This document shows, piece after piece, positions 35,035 to 45,001 of a stretch of DNA of 64,000 nucleotides. The translations under genes and the position numbers were made by a program. Below the pieces are notes generated by a model, which saw only the letters and a list, made by a program, of their open reading frames with translations, ran no database searches and was not told the origin of the DNA. Origin of the DNA: Chryseobacterium tructae (GTDB lineage Bacteria; Bacteroidota; Bacteroidia; Flavobacteriales; Weeksellaceae). The stretch lies in NCBI RefSeq assembly GCF_030409875.1, contig NZ_JAUFQR010000001.1, forward strand, positions 4,278,001-4,342,000. Reading direction: 5' to 3'. Each line of letters opens with the position of its first letter. Positions within the stretch are counted from its first letter, which is position 1.

Positions 35035-35919
35035 ATGTGGAAATCTATTTTATACTTTCTTTGTATGACTATGTTATTTGTTCTTTCTTCATGTAAAAAC
35101 AGAAACTTAAATTATATTACTTACTACAACAAAGTTAATGATATTGACAGTATTTATCGTTTTAAGAAAGATACCCAGACCGTTATAAAGCAATACAAAA
35201 AGTTATTCAGACAATATCCACCTTTAAATCAGTATCGTATTGAGGAGTATGAAACTTATATAAGACTCTCCGATCTGCAACATAAAAATTTTGGAGGGAA
35301 AAAAAATCTTCATAAACTTATGATGTTGATTGCGCCCTATTGGGAATATAAAAAAAAGGATAGTACCTTGATGTCTTTACTTAAGAAAAACAATATGAGC
35401 AGCAAGGAAATGGAACAGGATATTAGCCAATGGAAAAATAAACATAATAAAATACTTATAGATTCTTTTACTGTTGCTTTTAAGCGTGACCAAGACAGCC
35501 GTAAAAATAATTTTGATATCATTAAAAATGATAAAAAGAATGCTGAAATGCTTAAATGGATGTTTGCAAATGAAGGGTTTCCCAGTATCCAGAAAATAGG
35601 TCTATGGAATAAAGATCTCTTTATCCCTACTGGCCCCTTATTACTTCATATGGCTGATTATGATGAATATCATCAATTTTTTAAAAACAAAATATTAGAA
35701 TATGTAAAGTCAGGTGAATGTCCACCGCGGGACTATGCTGCAATGATAGATCGCTACTACCTTCATGTACTTAAAAAAGAGGTTCCTTATGGAGTGTATA
35801 TAGGGCATCAAGAGATCAAAGATTCTGCTACGGTTAACCGCAATCGCAAAAGTATAGGTTTGCCTACTTTAAATCATACCCAGCTTATTGTCAAAGAAAA
35901 CCTTCGAAAGAAAAAATGA
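35035..35919 (+). CDS. Lipoprotein in the RiPP cluster, DUF6624-like C-terminus
   Basis: The 294-residue protein starts with a lipoprotein signal (SILYFLCMTMLFVLSSC, lipobox LSSC). The middle is helical and basic. The C-terminal part (GECPPRDYAAMIDRYYLHVL, YGVYIGHQEIKD, NRKSIGLPTL) resembles the end of DUF6624 proteins (an Asp-Arg pair, a short YG turn, R..GL.). The last four bases overlap the ATP-grasp start (ATGA), so the two are translationally coupled and it belongs to the operon. A role in export, surface display or processing of the peptide is possible but only inferred from context. Confidence 0.65.
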   Translation: MWKSILYFLCMTMLFVLSSCKNRNLNYITYYNKVNDIDSIYRFKKDTQTVIKQYKKLFRQYPPLNQYRIEEYETYIRLSDLQHKNFGGKKNLHKLMMLIAPYWEYKKKDSTLMSLLKKNNMSSKEMEQDISQWKNKHNKILIDSFTVAFKRDQDSRKNNFDIIKNDKKNAEMLKWMFANEGFPSIQKIGLWNKDLFIPTGPLLLHMADYDEYHQFFKNKILEYVKSGECPPRDYAAMIDRYYLHVLKKEVPYGVYIGHQEIKDSATVNRNRKSIGLPTLNHTQLIVKENLRKKK

Positions 35920-36818
35920 TTCTAATTATCTCACAAAATCAAGAAACTACTACTACAGAGGTGATAAAGTGGCTAATAAAGATGAAGAAAAAATTCATTC
36001 GTGTTCATGAAGATGAAGTTTTTAAAATCAAAACAAGAAATGGAAGAATTTATATTGAAAGCTATAGAAATTGTTTTTTTATCGATGCTATCACTAGTGT
36101 TTGGTACAGAAGAGGAGGTTTAAAATTCGATCGTTTACACTATAACAATAAATCTATTAATCTCAATATGGATGAGTATCAGTATTGGCTGGAAGATTAT
36201 GTTAGAAAAACAATAGAATCAAAAAAAAGTATTAATAAAGAAAGTACTAGTGATATTAATAAATTGTGGGTGCTGGAACAAGCGCAAAAAGCAGGCTTAA
36301 ATGTTCCTCAATACTTCCTTGCTGATAATACTGATGATGTGAAATTGGGCAAAACTATCATGAAAACTATAGGTGAAAATCCAAGAATAGAAAATATTAT
36401 CAAAAATTCCAGCGGCATGATGTATACTTCTATCGTTCAAGAACGTGAAACCACAACTTTCTTCACAACCTTCTTTCAGGAAAAAATTGAAAAAGATTTC
36501 GAAATCAGAAGCTTTTATCTAAATGGAAAAACTTGGTCAACAGCCATTTTCTCTCAAAATGATGAACAAACTAAAATTGATTTCAGGAAATACAATACTA
36601 AAAAGCCAAACAGAAATGTGCCTTATCACCTTCCAAAAGATATAGAAGAAAAGATGCATTTATTAATGGGATCATTAGGACTCAACTGTGGTTCACTGGA
36701 CTTTATTAAGAGTGGAAATAAGCATTATTTTTTAGAAGTAAATGCAGTAGGCCAGTTTCTTGGCTTATCAATTAAATGTAATTATTCATTAGAAAAAGAA
36801 ATAGCAGAATATCTATGA
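35916..36818 (+). CDS. ATP-grasp peptide maturase, grasp-with-spasm system (putative GwsG)
   Basis: The 300-residue protein matches graspetide-type ATP-grasp ligases. The N-terminal pre-grasp part (MILIISQNQETTTTEVIKWL, then FIDAITSVWYRRGG) is followed by an ATP-grasp core and the Mg-binding end LGLNCGSLDFI...YFLEVNAVGQF (the D...ExN arrangement). Such enzymes use ATP to form ester or amide cross-links between side chains of the precursor peptide. It overlaps the upstream lipoprotein gene and the downstream 59-residue gene, each by an ATGA. Confidence 0.88.
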   Translation: MILIISQNQETTTTEVIKWLIKMKKKFIRVHEDEVFKIKTRNGRIYIESYRNCFFIDAITSVWYRRGGLKFDRLHYNNKSINLNMDEYQYWLEDYVRKTIESKKSINKESTSDINKLWVLEQAQKAGLNVPQYFLADNTDDVKLGKTIMKTIGENPRIENIIKNSSGMMYTSIVQERETTTFFTTFFQEKIEKDFEIRSFYLNGKTWSTAIFSQNDEQTKIDFRKYNTKKPNRNVPYHLPKDIEEKMHLLMGSLGLNCGSLDFIKSGNKHYFLEVNAVGQFLGLSIKCNYSLEKEIAEYL

Positions 36819-36994
36819 TAAGAAATTTTATATCAAAAGAAAAAAAACAACTTCCTCTTATTTACAAATATGTAGAAGTGGTAAAAAATAAAACAAGAGA
36901 AAACCCTACTGCTGCTACCATAGAATGTGAAAAATATCAGACAAATCGCTACGTAAAACTAAAACCCAGTAAATTTTTGGTCAGAATTTTATGA
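36815..36994 (+). CDS. 59-residue protein of unknown function, inside the RiPP operon
   Basis: This short frame starts MIRNFISKEKKQLPLIYKYV and ends KLKPSKFLVRIL. Its ATG overlaps the stop of the ATP-grasp gene (ATGA at 36815-36818), and its TGA overlaps the start of the SPASM gene (ATGA at 36991-36994). It therefore fills the gap exactly and is coupled at both ends, strong evidence that it is translated. It is basic, rich in Lys/Asn/Ile, and lacks a signal, membrane helix or Cys pair (one Cys). I do not recognise a family. It could be a second substrate, a recognition element or a maturation helper. Confidence 0.7.
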   Translation: MIRNFISKEKKQLPLIYKYVEVVKNKTRENPTAATIECEKYQTNRYVKLKPSKFLVRIL

Positions 36995-38067
36995 AATATT
37001 TTAATTTATTTACTAACGTTCTGATGACAAAAGGTGCTACAAGAATCCTTGTATCAGATTTGCAGAGAAATACATCAGAATTGTATCCGTTAGAATTTTA
37101 TGAATTGATTGAAGATTTAAAGGTTCATTCTATTGAAAACATTCTTAATCATTACGATGAGGAATCTCAAGAAATTTTGGATAGCTACCTCAACCTTCTT
37201 CTTGAAAAAGAATATGGCTTTATTACTGAGAATAATTGGGCTGATAATTTCCCATCATTATCTCATGAATATACTGATTCCAGTACTATTTCCGATATTT
37301 TTATAGAATTCCACAATCTGGATTTTCTTTGTAAAATAAAACATTCAATGGAAAATTTAAGGATCAGACACCTGATTATATTCTCCGAAAATAATCTTAC
37401 TGAAGACGAGATTCTGGCAGTTGATTTTCTGTTTGAAAATACACCTTTAGAAAACATTGATATTTATCTCCCTTATCATAAGCAGATGGATGCTCATTGG
37501 TTTCAAAAACTAAATGAAAAAGTATCCAGAATAAGCAACCTTATAGTATACCGTTCTGTATTGCGATCAATTAAACTAAACAATAAACTTCGTTTCGTTA
37601 TTACTTTTACAACAGAAGACCTAAAGATATCATGCTGCGGAAAAGTAGACATCAAATATTTCAACACCAATCTTCCCAAAGTCTTGGAAGCCATCAATCA
37701 TAATTCATGCCTGCATAAAAAAATAGGTATTGATAAAGAAGGTAATATTAAAAACTGTCCTTTAATGCCCGGAAGTTTTGGGAACATTCAAAAAATAAGC
37801 CTTGAAGAAGCATTAGCTCATCCTGATTTCAAAAGATACTGGAATATTACCAAAGACAGTATAGAAGGCTGCAAAGAGTGTGAATTCAGGTATATCTGTA
37901 CAGATTGCAGGGCATATACCGAACGTTCTCATAGTAAGGAAGACATAGACGTTTCAAAGCCCTTAAAATGCGGTTATAATCCTTATACCAATGAATGGAA
38001 AGATTGGAGTAAAAACCCGCTGAAAGAGAAAGCCATTCAGTATTACGGTTTGCAGAGAGTAAAATAG
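36991..38067 (+). CDS. SPASM-domain peptide maturase, grasp-with-spasm system (putative GwsS)
   Basis: The 358-residue protein has a C-terminal SPASM region rich in cysteines: HNSCLHKKIGIDKEGNIKNC, then GCKECEFRYICTDC (C-x2-C-x5-C-x2-C) and LKCGYNPY. The N-terminal ~230 residues look like a degenerate radical-SAM barrel, but no CxxxCxxC cluster motif is seen there. That absence is a known trait of this maturase group, which may bind its auxiliary clusters without a canonical SAM cluster. It likely acts on the peptide at 34747 together with the ATP-grasp enzyme. Confidence 0.85.
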   Translation: MKYFNLFTNVLMTKGATRILVSDLQRNTSELYPLEFYELIEDLKVHSIENILNHYDEESQEILDSYLNLLLEKEYGFITENNWADNFPSLSHEYTDSSTISDIFIEFHNLDFLCKIKHSMENLRIRHLIIFSENNLTEDEILAVDFLFENTPLENIDIYLPYHKQMDAHWFQKLNEKVSRISNLIVYRSVLRSIKLNNKLRFVITFTTEDLKISCCGKVDIKYFNTNLPKVLEAINHNSCLHKKIGIDKEGNIKNCPLMPGSFGNIQKISLEEALAHPDFKRYWNITKDSIEGCKECEFRYICTDCRAYTERSHSKEDIDVSKPLKCGYNPYTNEWKDWSKNPLKEKAIQYYGLQRVK

Positions 38068-38097
38068 CTTTTAAACGGTGTTTAAAAGCTATTCTTT
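38063..38097 (+). terminator. Terminator at the end of the RiPP cluster
   Basis: A perfect 14-bp stem (38063-38076 with 38080-38093) includes the SPASM gene's stop codon (38065-38067) and closes on a GGT loop. Confidence 0.75.
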
Positions 38098-38127
38098 ATG
38101 TAGTAACAAGAGGTCTGATAAAACTCC

Positions 38128-38505
38128 TTATTTAAAAAACTTCCATTTTGGAATAATGGCCAACATTCCAAACCCTGTAAAAAGGAAAAGATTGGTAACA
38201 TCTGTATACAGGAAAGTAGACAGATAGTAATTGTGCATAAAAAAATGCAACACCAATAGGGCTGGGAACATGATAATTCCTACTTTTTTGTAGAAGAACA
38301 TGAGTATCAGTCCTATCATCATCAATGCATCTATTGAAAAGATAATGTAAAAGTACCATCTCGGGATGTCCAGGTACTCATGCTGAAGATATTCATCAAC
38401 ATCTATTCCCAATCCCATTACTGTAAACAACATCAAGGCAGCAAATGCCAGTACAAATCCCCATCCTTTCTTCGGATCTTCGTCAAAATAGCTGTATTCT
38501 TCCAT
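38128..38505 (-). CDS. Integral membrane protein of unknown function
   Basis: The 125-residue protein has four predicted helices: GWGFVLAFAALMLFTVMGLG, FYIIFSIDALMMIGLILMFF, GIIMFPALLVLHFFMHNYYL and NLFLFTGFGMLAIIP. The N-terminus (MEEYSYFDEDPKKG) is acidic and likely cytoplasmic. I do not recognise a family. It lies on the minus strand between the RiPP cluster and the Lrp regulator, 69 bp downstream of the latter with a terminator between them, so it is probably transcribed separately. Confidence 0.72.
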   Translation of the reverse strand: MEEYSYFDEDPKKGWGFVLAFAALMLFTVMGLGIDVDEYLQHEYLDIPRWYFYIIFSIDALMMIGLILMFFYKKVGIIMFPALLVLHFFMHNYYLSTFLYTDVTNLFLFTGFGMLAIIPKWKFFK

Positions 38506-38518
38506 AGGTACAAAAATA

Positions 38519-38548
38519 AAGAACTTATGAGAGATTTCATAAGTTCTT
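38519..38548 (-). terminator. Terminator after the Lrp-family gene
   Basis: A perfect 12-bp stem (38519-38530 with 38537-38548) has a 6-nt loop; on the minus strand TTTATTTTTG follows. Confidence 0.8.
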
Positions 38549-38574
38549 TTATAGTTATTCGTTTAAAATTTGAA

Positions 38575-39045
38575 TTAAATAGAGATCGCGTTAATCAGTC
38601 TATTTTTATCACTTAGGAATTCTTCCATAGAGATCATACTTTCAGTTCTCATTACGTCCTGAATGTCGTCTATCTGATAAATAATTCTTTTAGCATCATC
38701 AGTATTCTTAGCTCTTACTTTACAGAAAATATTATATTTCCCGGAAATAACGCTAGCCTCGATTACGTTAGGAATAGTTGACAATTCTTTCAATACTTCC
38801 TGAGTACGGTTTGATTTTGTCAAAAGGATTCCGATGAAAGCTGTAAAGTGATAATCCAGCTTACCATAATCGATGTTTAGAGATGATCCCAAAATAATAC
38901 CTGCATCTTCCATCTTTTTCACTCTCACGTGAATTGTTCCAGCAGAAACGTCCATCTGCTTAGCAATTTCAGTAAAAGGCATTCTTGTGTTTTCTACTAA
39001 GAAATCAAGAATCTTCTTGTCTATTTCGTCCAGTTGATAGTTCAT
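38575..39045 (-). CDS. Lrp/AsnC family transcriptional regulator
   Basis: The 156-residue protein has an N-terminal winged HTH (LDEIDKKILDFLVENTRMPF, then IAKQMDVSAGTIHVRVKKME) and a C-terminal RAM ligand-binding domain (IPNVIEASVISGKYNIFCKV, IYQIDDIQDVMRTESMI). Lrp/AsnC proteins form ring-like oligomers that bind amino acids and control metabolic genes. The target cannot be told from the sequence. The long AT-rich upstream sequence 39046-39179 holds its promoter. Confidence 0.93.
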   Translation of the reverse strand: MNYQLDEIDKKILDFLVENTRMPFTEIAKQMDVSAGTIHVRVKKMEDAGIILGSSLNIDYGKLDYHFTAFIGILLTKSNRTQEVLKELSTIPNVIEASVISGKYNIFCKVRAKNTDDAKRIIYQIDDIQDVMRTESMISMEEFLSDKNRLINAISI

Positions 39046-39179
39046 ATTAGTTAAATTACAATTTCTTTAAAAAATCTATGTATTTTTTGCAAATTTACGA
39101 AAAATAATTTAACTAAAAAAAATATATCAAATATTAACAATAATTAACACGGATGATAAAAATCATTAAAATATTCCGA

Positions 39180-42100
39180 TTATTTAGCATTCGATTTTAT
39201 AGAATCTGTTTTTATTTCAGTTTTATCTCCGGTTGTTTTTTTATCTTTTTTCTTCTTTTTAAACAAAGAATTAAAGCTTTTACTCCACATCACCCCTACT
39301 CCATAGGCTTGATTAGCAGTTCCGTTTGTACTGATCATACCGATGTTTGTAGGCTTAGAATACCCCCTTACCAATAAAGTTCCATCATTCTTTTTAGACA
39401 AATCATACTCTATGGATCCTTCTCCTGAAAGATAATTATTCTGAGCTCCGGTAGTACTTGCTTCTGTTTTGGATAGGGGAATACCCAATCCGGTTTTGAT
39501 GTTCATCCTTGGGGAAAGAGCCACACTAACTCCTGCATTTGCTCTGTCTGCCGTATTTGAATTTTGATCACCTTTACATAGTTCAGGTCAATCTGAAATT
39601 CATTACTCATGGTATTAAGAACGGAGCCCAACTGTTTCAGAAGCATGTTATATCCTTGCGATTCTGCAACGTTACCCACATTCACTTCTACTCCACCACT
39701 ATTGGATACGTTAAAGGTACTCAACAAAAGAACAGAACCAAATTGGAGTACTTTTTCTCCTTCCTGGCTCATTTTTGCGGCCAATGTTTCTCTCACCTGG
39801 CTGGAAACATCCATTGCCGTCACGTTCAACTCCACTTTAGGGTCTACCAACGACTCAGTAATATTAGCCTGCAAGAGAATACTGATAGGTTGCAGTTTTC
39901 CCATACTCAGATATTCCCCTGCATTGGAAACCATTCTTACATAATTAGCGGTAATATCCAATGCCGGTTTCATAGCATCACCATCCCATCTGATGCTGCT
40001 ATTTTTTTGAATCTGGAATGTCTTATTAAGAATTGCCTTAGAAATAAATGTTCCGTTATCAACTTTATAAGTACCATTCATGGCAATGTTTCCCTGTCTG
40101 TTCATATGGAACCTCAACGGCTCAGCAATTCCTTTTACGGTAATACTACCCACATCGTCTCCAATAAGTACATTTACAGTAGTTCCTTTATCTACAGCCA
40201 AATTGAAATCAATATCCATATTGGCACCAGTTTTTTTCTTTTCTTCCAGGGTTACCAGCCCATCTTTTCCTTCTTTCAGAAACCTCAGCATTTTAAATTC
40301 TTCAACATTTGAAGTAGAACCTGAATTAAAGGTGAAAGTACTTCCATTAAGCGCTTTCATATTGGGTGTATTTATACTTAATCCGGATACAGGACCAGAC
40401 ACATACAAGTCACCTTGTCCGTAAACTCTTCCCCAGAACAAATCAGAATCTTTTTGTGTAGAATTCAGTACTAAAAGATTATCTGCTCTCATGATCAGAT
40501 CTACCCCCATTGAAGAAAGTGTTTCAAATCGGATCGCTCCGGAAATGTTTCCTTTAGAATTAGATCTTCCATCATGCACCTCAATATTGTTGAGAATCGC
40601 AAGTCCTTTGCTAAGCTGGATCACGGTATCATCGAATGAATAATCTACTCCGGTAAATAAGAGTTTTAATCCAAAATCCTTCAAGGCTATATCTCCACTA
40701 TAGTCTAGATTTTTAAGCTTTCCATTAATTTTAAGATTCCCGGTTGCTTTTCCTCTGAGATTCCCAAAAATAGTATGAACAAACTGTTGGGTAAATGCAA
40801 GGTCAAAATCACGCATTTCTGCCGTCAGATCAATATCAGGAGAAGCAGTATTGTTATTAACGGTACCTGTAATACTTAAGCTATTATTTCCTAAAATCCC
40901 TGCAGAATGAACCTTTATATCAATATCATATACGTTGAGTGAGAATCCGTTGGTAGCAGAAATTGAGATGTCTCCCATATCGTTACCATTCATCTTAATA
41001 TTATCTACTGTAAGATCTACTAAAGGCTGTAAAGTGCTTTTATCCATTTTGATCTTTACACTTCCGTTAGCCAATCCTTTGATGTCCATTCCATTTCCAC
41101 CGGACTGCATTTCCAACAGTTTTTCTATTTCGAAATCACTGATGTCAGCATCTAAATAAAAATCTTTGATGGATTTAAATTGTGCTTCTTTGATAAACAA
41201 AGCACTCTTATCAGAATAAACCCGTAGGTTCCTGATGTCAAAATCTCCGGTTTGCTTTCTATAGGTAATGGAATGATTCAATTCCGGACTCGTATCAATG
41301 GCCCAGGAACTTCATTAAATTTAACTTCGGTAGGTTCAAACCTGAAGACATAATCACCCGCAGCATCTGTAGACTGATCTACATTAATTGCATACTCCTT
41401 AAGTTTTTCGTTGATCTCATCATCTGGACTTCCATGTTTGAATACGGTAGCAAGATGTAAAGTATTTCCATTCTCGTTATTCCCTTTAAGCTCGAAATCT
41501 TTGATGATATTTTTATTGTACTCCAACCTATTGACTCTTGCATACAACTGCTGAGCAAGGTTTGCTGTATTGATCCTTACTTTAAGACTATCTACCATAG
41601 CACTGTCTTTGCTAAGATTTTTTCTGCTGTTGATCTGATAATCAGAATTAGAAGTTGCCAAAGCATTATCAGCATCAGTAATTTCTTCTTCTTTGGTCAT
41701 GATGTATTTCAGAGCAGTTGCATCCAGATTTAGAATCAGATTATTTGAATCCCCATTATACTCGCCTTCCACCAAAGCTCCATGAGGCAGTTTCAAATCT
41801 GGTAAAAAGTAATTAACCAATCCCTGCTGAACATCAAATTTCATTGCAAAATTCTGTCCTCGGTATAGTTTTCTTGGTGGCGGCCCTACAAGAATTCGTC
41901 CTACTCCATTCTCTACCATCCCTACAAGATCCGTAAGACTATATTTACCTGATATTTTCCCCATTGCAGCTCCTGGTGCATCTACATCAATAACACGTCC
42001 TCCTGCTTCAATAAAGGTTTTTAATTTGGCATTAGGAATATTATATTTCTGAGTGGCAGTTGCAAAATGAAGATTATTAGCATTAACGTCTAATGTAAGA

Positions 42101-43980
42101 TCATTAATGGATGACATAGACATCTTACCCTCTACCTGGCCACTTACGATCTGGCTTCCCGGTTTATTGGTAAAATAATTCATATTCAATTGAGTAACAT
42201 CTGCATTTACATCCATCATAATTTTGGAGGTACTGAAGTCTATTAACCCTTTGACAGTTGCTTTTGCCTGTTCATCATTTACGGTAATCAGTCCGTTGTA
42301 TTTTTTATGATCCAATAAGCCGTCCAAATAAAGATTTTTGATCACTTTATCCATGATCTCAATACTGGAAATCTGAGATTTGGTGGTAAGACGCATGGTA
42401 TTCACATCAAAACTTTGCCCGTTGAGCTCAAAATTACCGGAGATCAAGCCTACCGATTTATTTTTAGTGATCACAGAAGTATTAAGATCTTTTACATCAA
42501 GATGCCCTGAATATTTAGGCATGGCAGTGCTGTATCCCGTTAACGAAAGTTTAGAAATCTTCGCCTGTCCTATCCCTGTTATTAGATTCCCGTTATCAAC
42601 ATACACCTGATCAGGGTTTACTTTTGCTGTTCCGTTATATTTTAATTTTCCAAAATCATCAGCAAAATTCTTCATCTTACTGGAGATAAAAGTAGGCATC
42701 ATTGCCTTTAGATCTTTGTAGGTAAAATCTGTGGAAAGATCTTTGGTTTCAATAGAAAAGTGCCCATTCAAAATATTATCAACCTTCATTGTTTTGGTAG
42801 CAATGTTCACATCAGGATTTCGAATCAGAAAGTTCTCTAAATGGAATTTATTTAAAGGGCCTGTCATTTTTCCAGAAAGGTTGAAGGGTTTGATATTATC
42901 CCAGTTTGTGACAAAATAGCTGATATCATATCCACTCATCTGACTTCCCTGGTTAATATTCATATCCCATCGTACTTTATCGGCAAAGTCTGCCCATGAG
43001 CCATCATGAAGATTAAATTTGATATCTCCCTGAAGCAAAGTATGATCTGTATTTAAGGTGAGGTCTTTTAATGACAAAAACTGCTTGGTTAAAGACAGTT
43101 CGGTTGAAAACGTATCTACCGTATGTGATTTTCCCCATCTGGTAGTAACAAAGGACATATTATTAATCAACGCCGAAACATTAGGTCCATTGACCTTAAT
43201 ATTGGGGGCTTTTAAATTGAAATTTGTTGCTGTAAGCCATTTCCCATGATCTCCGGGAGAGTTTTCGTTAACAATAGATACTTTAGAATCCTGGATCTGA
43301 ATCCTGGAATTCAGCTGAAAAGGAGGCTTTTTGGGATCTCTTTTCTTTCCGTCATCAAATAATTCTGTGAATCTGACAAAGTTGGAAATACTATCTCCTT
43401 TATAAGTAATAACCTTTACGTCTGCATTTACAAGAGTAAGAGAATTAAAACTTAACGAATTACTTTTCCCTGAAATAGCATTTGCTGCAAGAGAAAGCCA
43501 ATCTGAATCTGCGCGAAATTCACGGGCCTGAATAAACTCTAATCCTTTATAATCTTTTACTTTTAAACCCTTGATGGTAACATCTCCAAAATAATTTACA
43601 TCTACGCTTTCCGTAGAAAAACCGGATTTAAAATCATTGTTCACAAGCTTCAAAGCTTGATCCGCTGCCCATTGCTTGGTAACCGGAAGGTTGATGGTGA
43701 TAAGAACTCCTGCAACAAGAACTATTCCCAGCCAAAAAAGAATAAGGAGAAGTTTTGCCCACCAGGTATAGCTGGTGACATCTTTCATCGCCTGTTTTCC
43801 AAATTCTTCAGCTGTTTCCACAGGATGATTGATCGCATCTGAAGCCAGTTCAGACGCTTCCTTCACTGTTTCCCGCACTTTCCCCTCTACATTTTCAACA
43901 GTTTTCTGTACCTGATCCCCTAGGTTTTCAGCTACAGATTTTTTATTCTCATTCTCGTTATTATTCTCTAACTTTGCCAT
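39180..43980 (-). CDS. tamB: Translocation and assembly module protein TamB (two frame breaks)
   Basis: The protein has an N-terminal membrane anchor (KLLLILFWLGIVLVAGVLIT) preceded by a charged helical lead. Then come over 1400 residues of AsmA/TamB-type repeated beta strands (GKISGKYSLTDL, GNIAMNGTYKVDNG) and a C-terminal DUF490-like block (LNVTAMDVSSQVRETL, SEFQIDLNYVKG) near residue 1500. Frame breaks occur at about 41303-41306 (a missing T would read EVPWAIDTSPELNHSITY) and at 39571-39572 (a missing C on the plus strand, resuming VKGDQNSNTADRAN). With both fixed the protein is ~1600 residues. TamB helps move lipids or outer membrane proteins across the periplasm. The start at 43980 is 4 bp from the divergent tsaD start. 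Confidence 0.9.
43969..43976 (+). promoter_or_regulatory. tsaD -7 element lying inside the tamB start region
   Basis: TAACTTTG (TAnnTTTG) ends 8 bases before the tsaD ATG and overlaps the first codons of divergent tamB. Confidence 0.5.
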
Positions 43981-43984
43981 TATT

Positions 43985-45001
43985 ATGAGCGACTCTATAA
44001 TTTTAGGTATTGAATCGTCTTGCGACGACACCTCAGCAGCTATCATCAAGGGGAATTCTATTCTTTCAAATATTGCTGCGAACCAGACTATCCATAAAGA
44101 ATATGGAGGTGTGGTTCCTGAATTGGCTTCGCGAGCCCATCAACAAAACATTATCCCCGTTGTTGAAAAATCTTTTACCAAAGCAAATATACAACAAAAT
44201 GCAATTTCAGCTATAGGATTTACACGCGGCCCCGGACTTTTAGGATCACTTCTTGTAGGAACATCATTTGCTAAGTCTTTGGCTATGAGTCTTAATGTTC
44301 CGTTAATTGAAGTAAACCACCTTCAAGCTCACATTTTGGCCCATTTCATCGAGGATGCAAATCCTGTGCCGCCTACTTTTCCTTTCTTATGCCTTACCGT
44401 AAGTGGTGGTCATACCATGATTGTATTGGTAAAGGATTATTTTGATATGGAAATTATCGGAAAAACAACTGATGATGCGGCTGGAGAAGCCTTTGACAAA
44501 ATTGGAAAGATTTTCGACCTGGATTATCCTGCAGGACCTATTATCGACAGGCTTGCCAAAGAGGGAAATCCTGATGCTTTTAAATTCAACAAACCAAAGC
44601 TGGACAATTATGATTATTCTTTCAGCGGAATTAAAACTTCTGTTTTATATTTCATTCAGAAAGAGGTAAGAAAAAATCCGGACTTCATTAAAGAAAACCT
44701 GAACGACCTTTGTGCTTCCGTACAAAAATGCATCATCGAGATCCTGATGAATAAACTTGAAAAAGCAGCTAAAGATCTTAATGTAATAGATGTAGCTATT
44801 GCGGGAGGAGTTTCTGCCAATTCTGCATTAAGAAGGGCTATGGAAGACAACAAAGAAAAATTAGGATGGAATATCTACATTCCAAAGTTTGAATATACTA
44901 CTGATAATGCTGCGATGATTGCCATGGTAGCACAACTGAAGTTTGAAAGAGGTGAATTTACGGATCTGAGAACTTCCGCTACAGCAAAATACGACTTATG
45001 A
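43985..45001 (+). CDS. tsaD: tRNA N6-adenosine threonylcarbamoyltransferase TsaD
   Basis: The 338-residue protein has the Kae1/TsaD signatures: GIESSCDDTSAAI at the start, GVVPELASRAHQQ, the metal-binding VNHLQAHILAHF (HxxxH), CLTVSGGHTMIV, and AIAGGVSANSALR, TDNAAMIA near the end. It transfers threonylcarbamoyl to A37 of ANN-decoding tRNAs, together with TsaB, TsaC and TsaE (not in this window). It is essential in most bacteria. The stop overlaps the next gene's ATG (ATGA). Confidence 0.96.
   Translation: MSDSIILGIESSCDDTSAAIIKGNSILSNIAANQTIHKEYGGVVPELASRAHQQNIIPVVEKSFTKANIQQNAISAIGFTRGPGLLGSLLVGTSFAKSLAMSLNVPLIEVNHLQAHILAHFIEDANPVPPTFPFLCLTVSGGHTMIVLVKDYFDMEIIGKTTDDAAGEAFDKIGKIFDLDYPAGPIIDRLAKEGNPDAFKFNKPKLDNYDYSFSGIKTSVLYFIQKEVRKNPDFIKENLNDLCASVQKCIIEILMNKLEKAAKDLNVIDVAIAGGVSANSALRRAMEDNKEKLGWNIYIPKFEYTTDNAAMIAMVAQLKFERGEFTDLRTSATAKYDL

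Noticed and set aside
39539..40312. Long antisense frame of 257 codons inside tamB
   Set aside because: Its sequence is the complement of conserved TamB strands and shows no protein-like pattern of its own; several overlapping antisense frames occur there.
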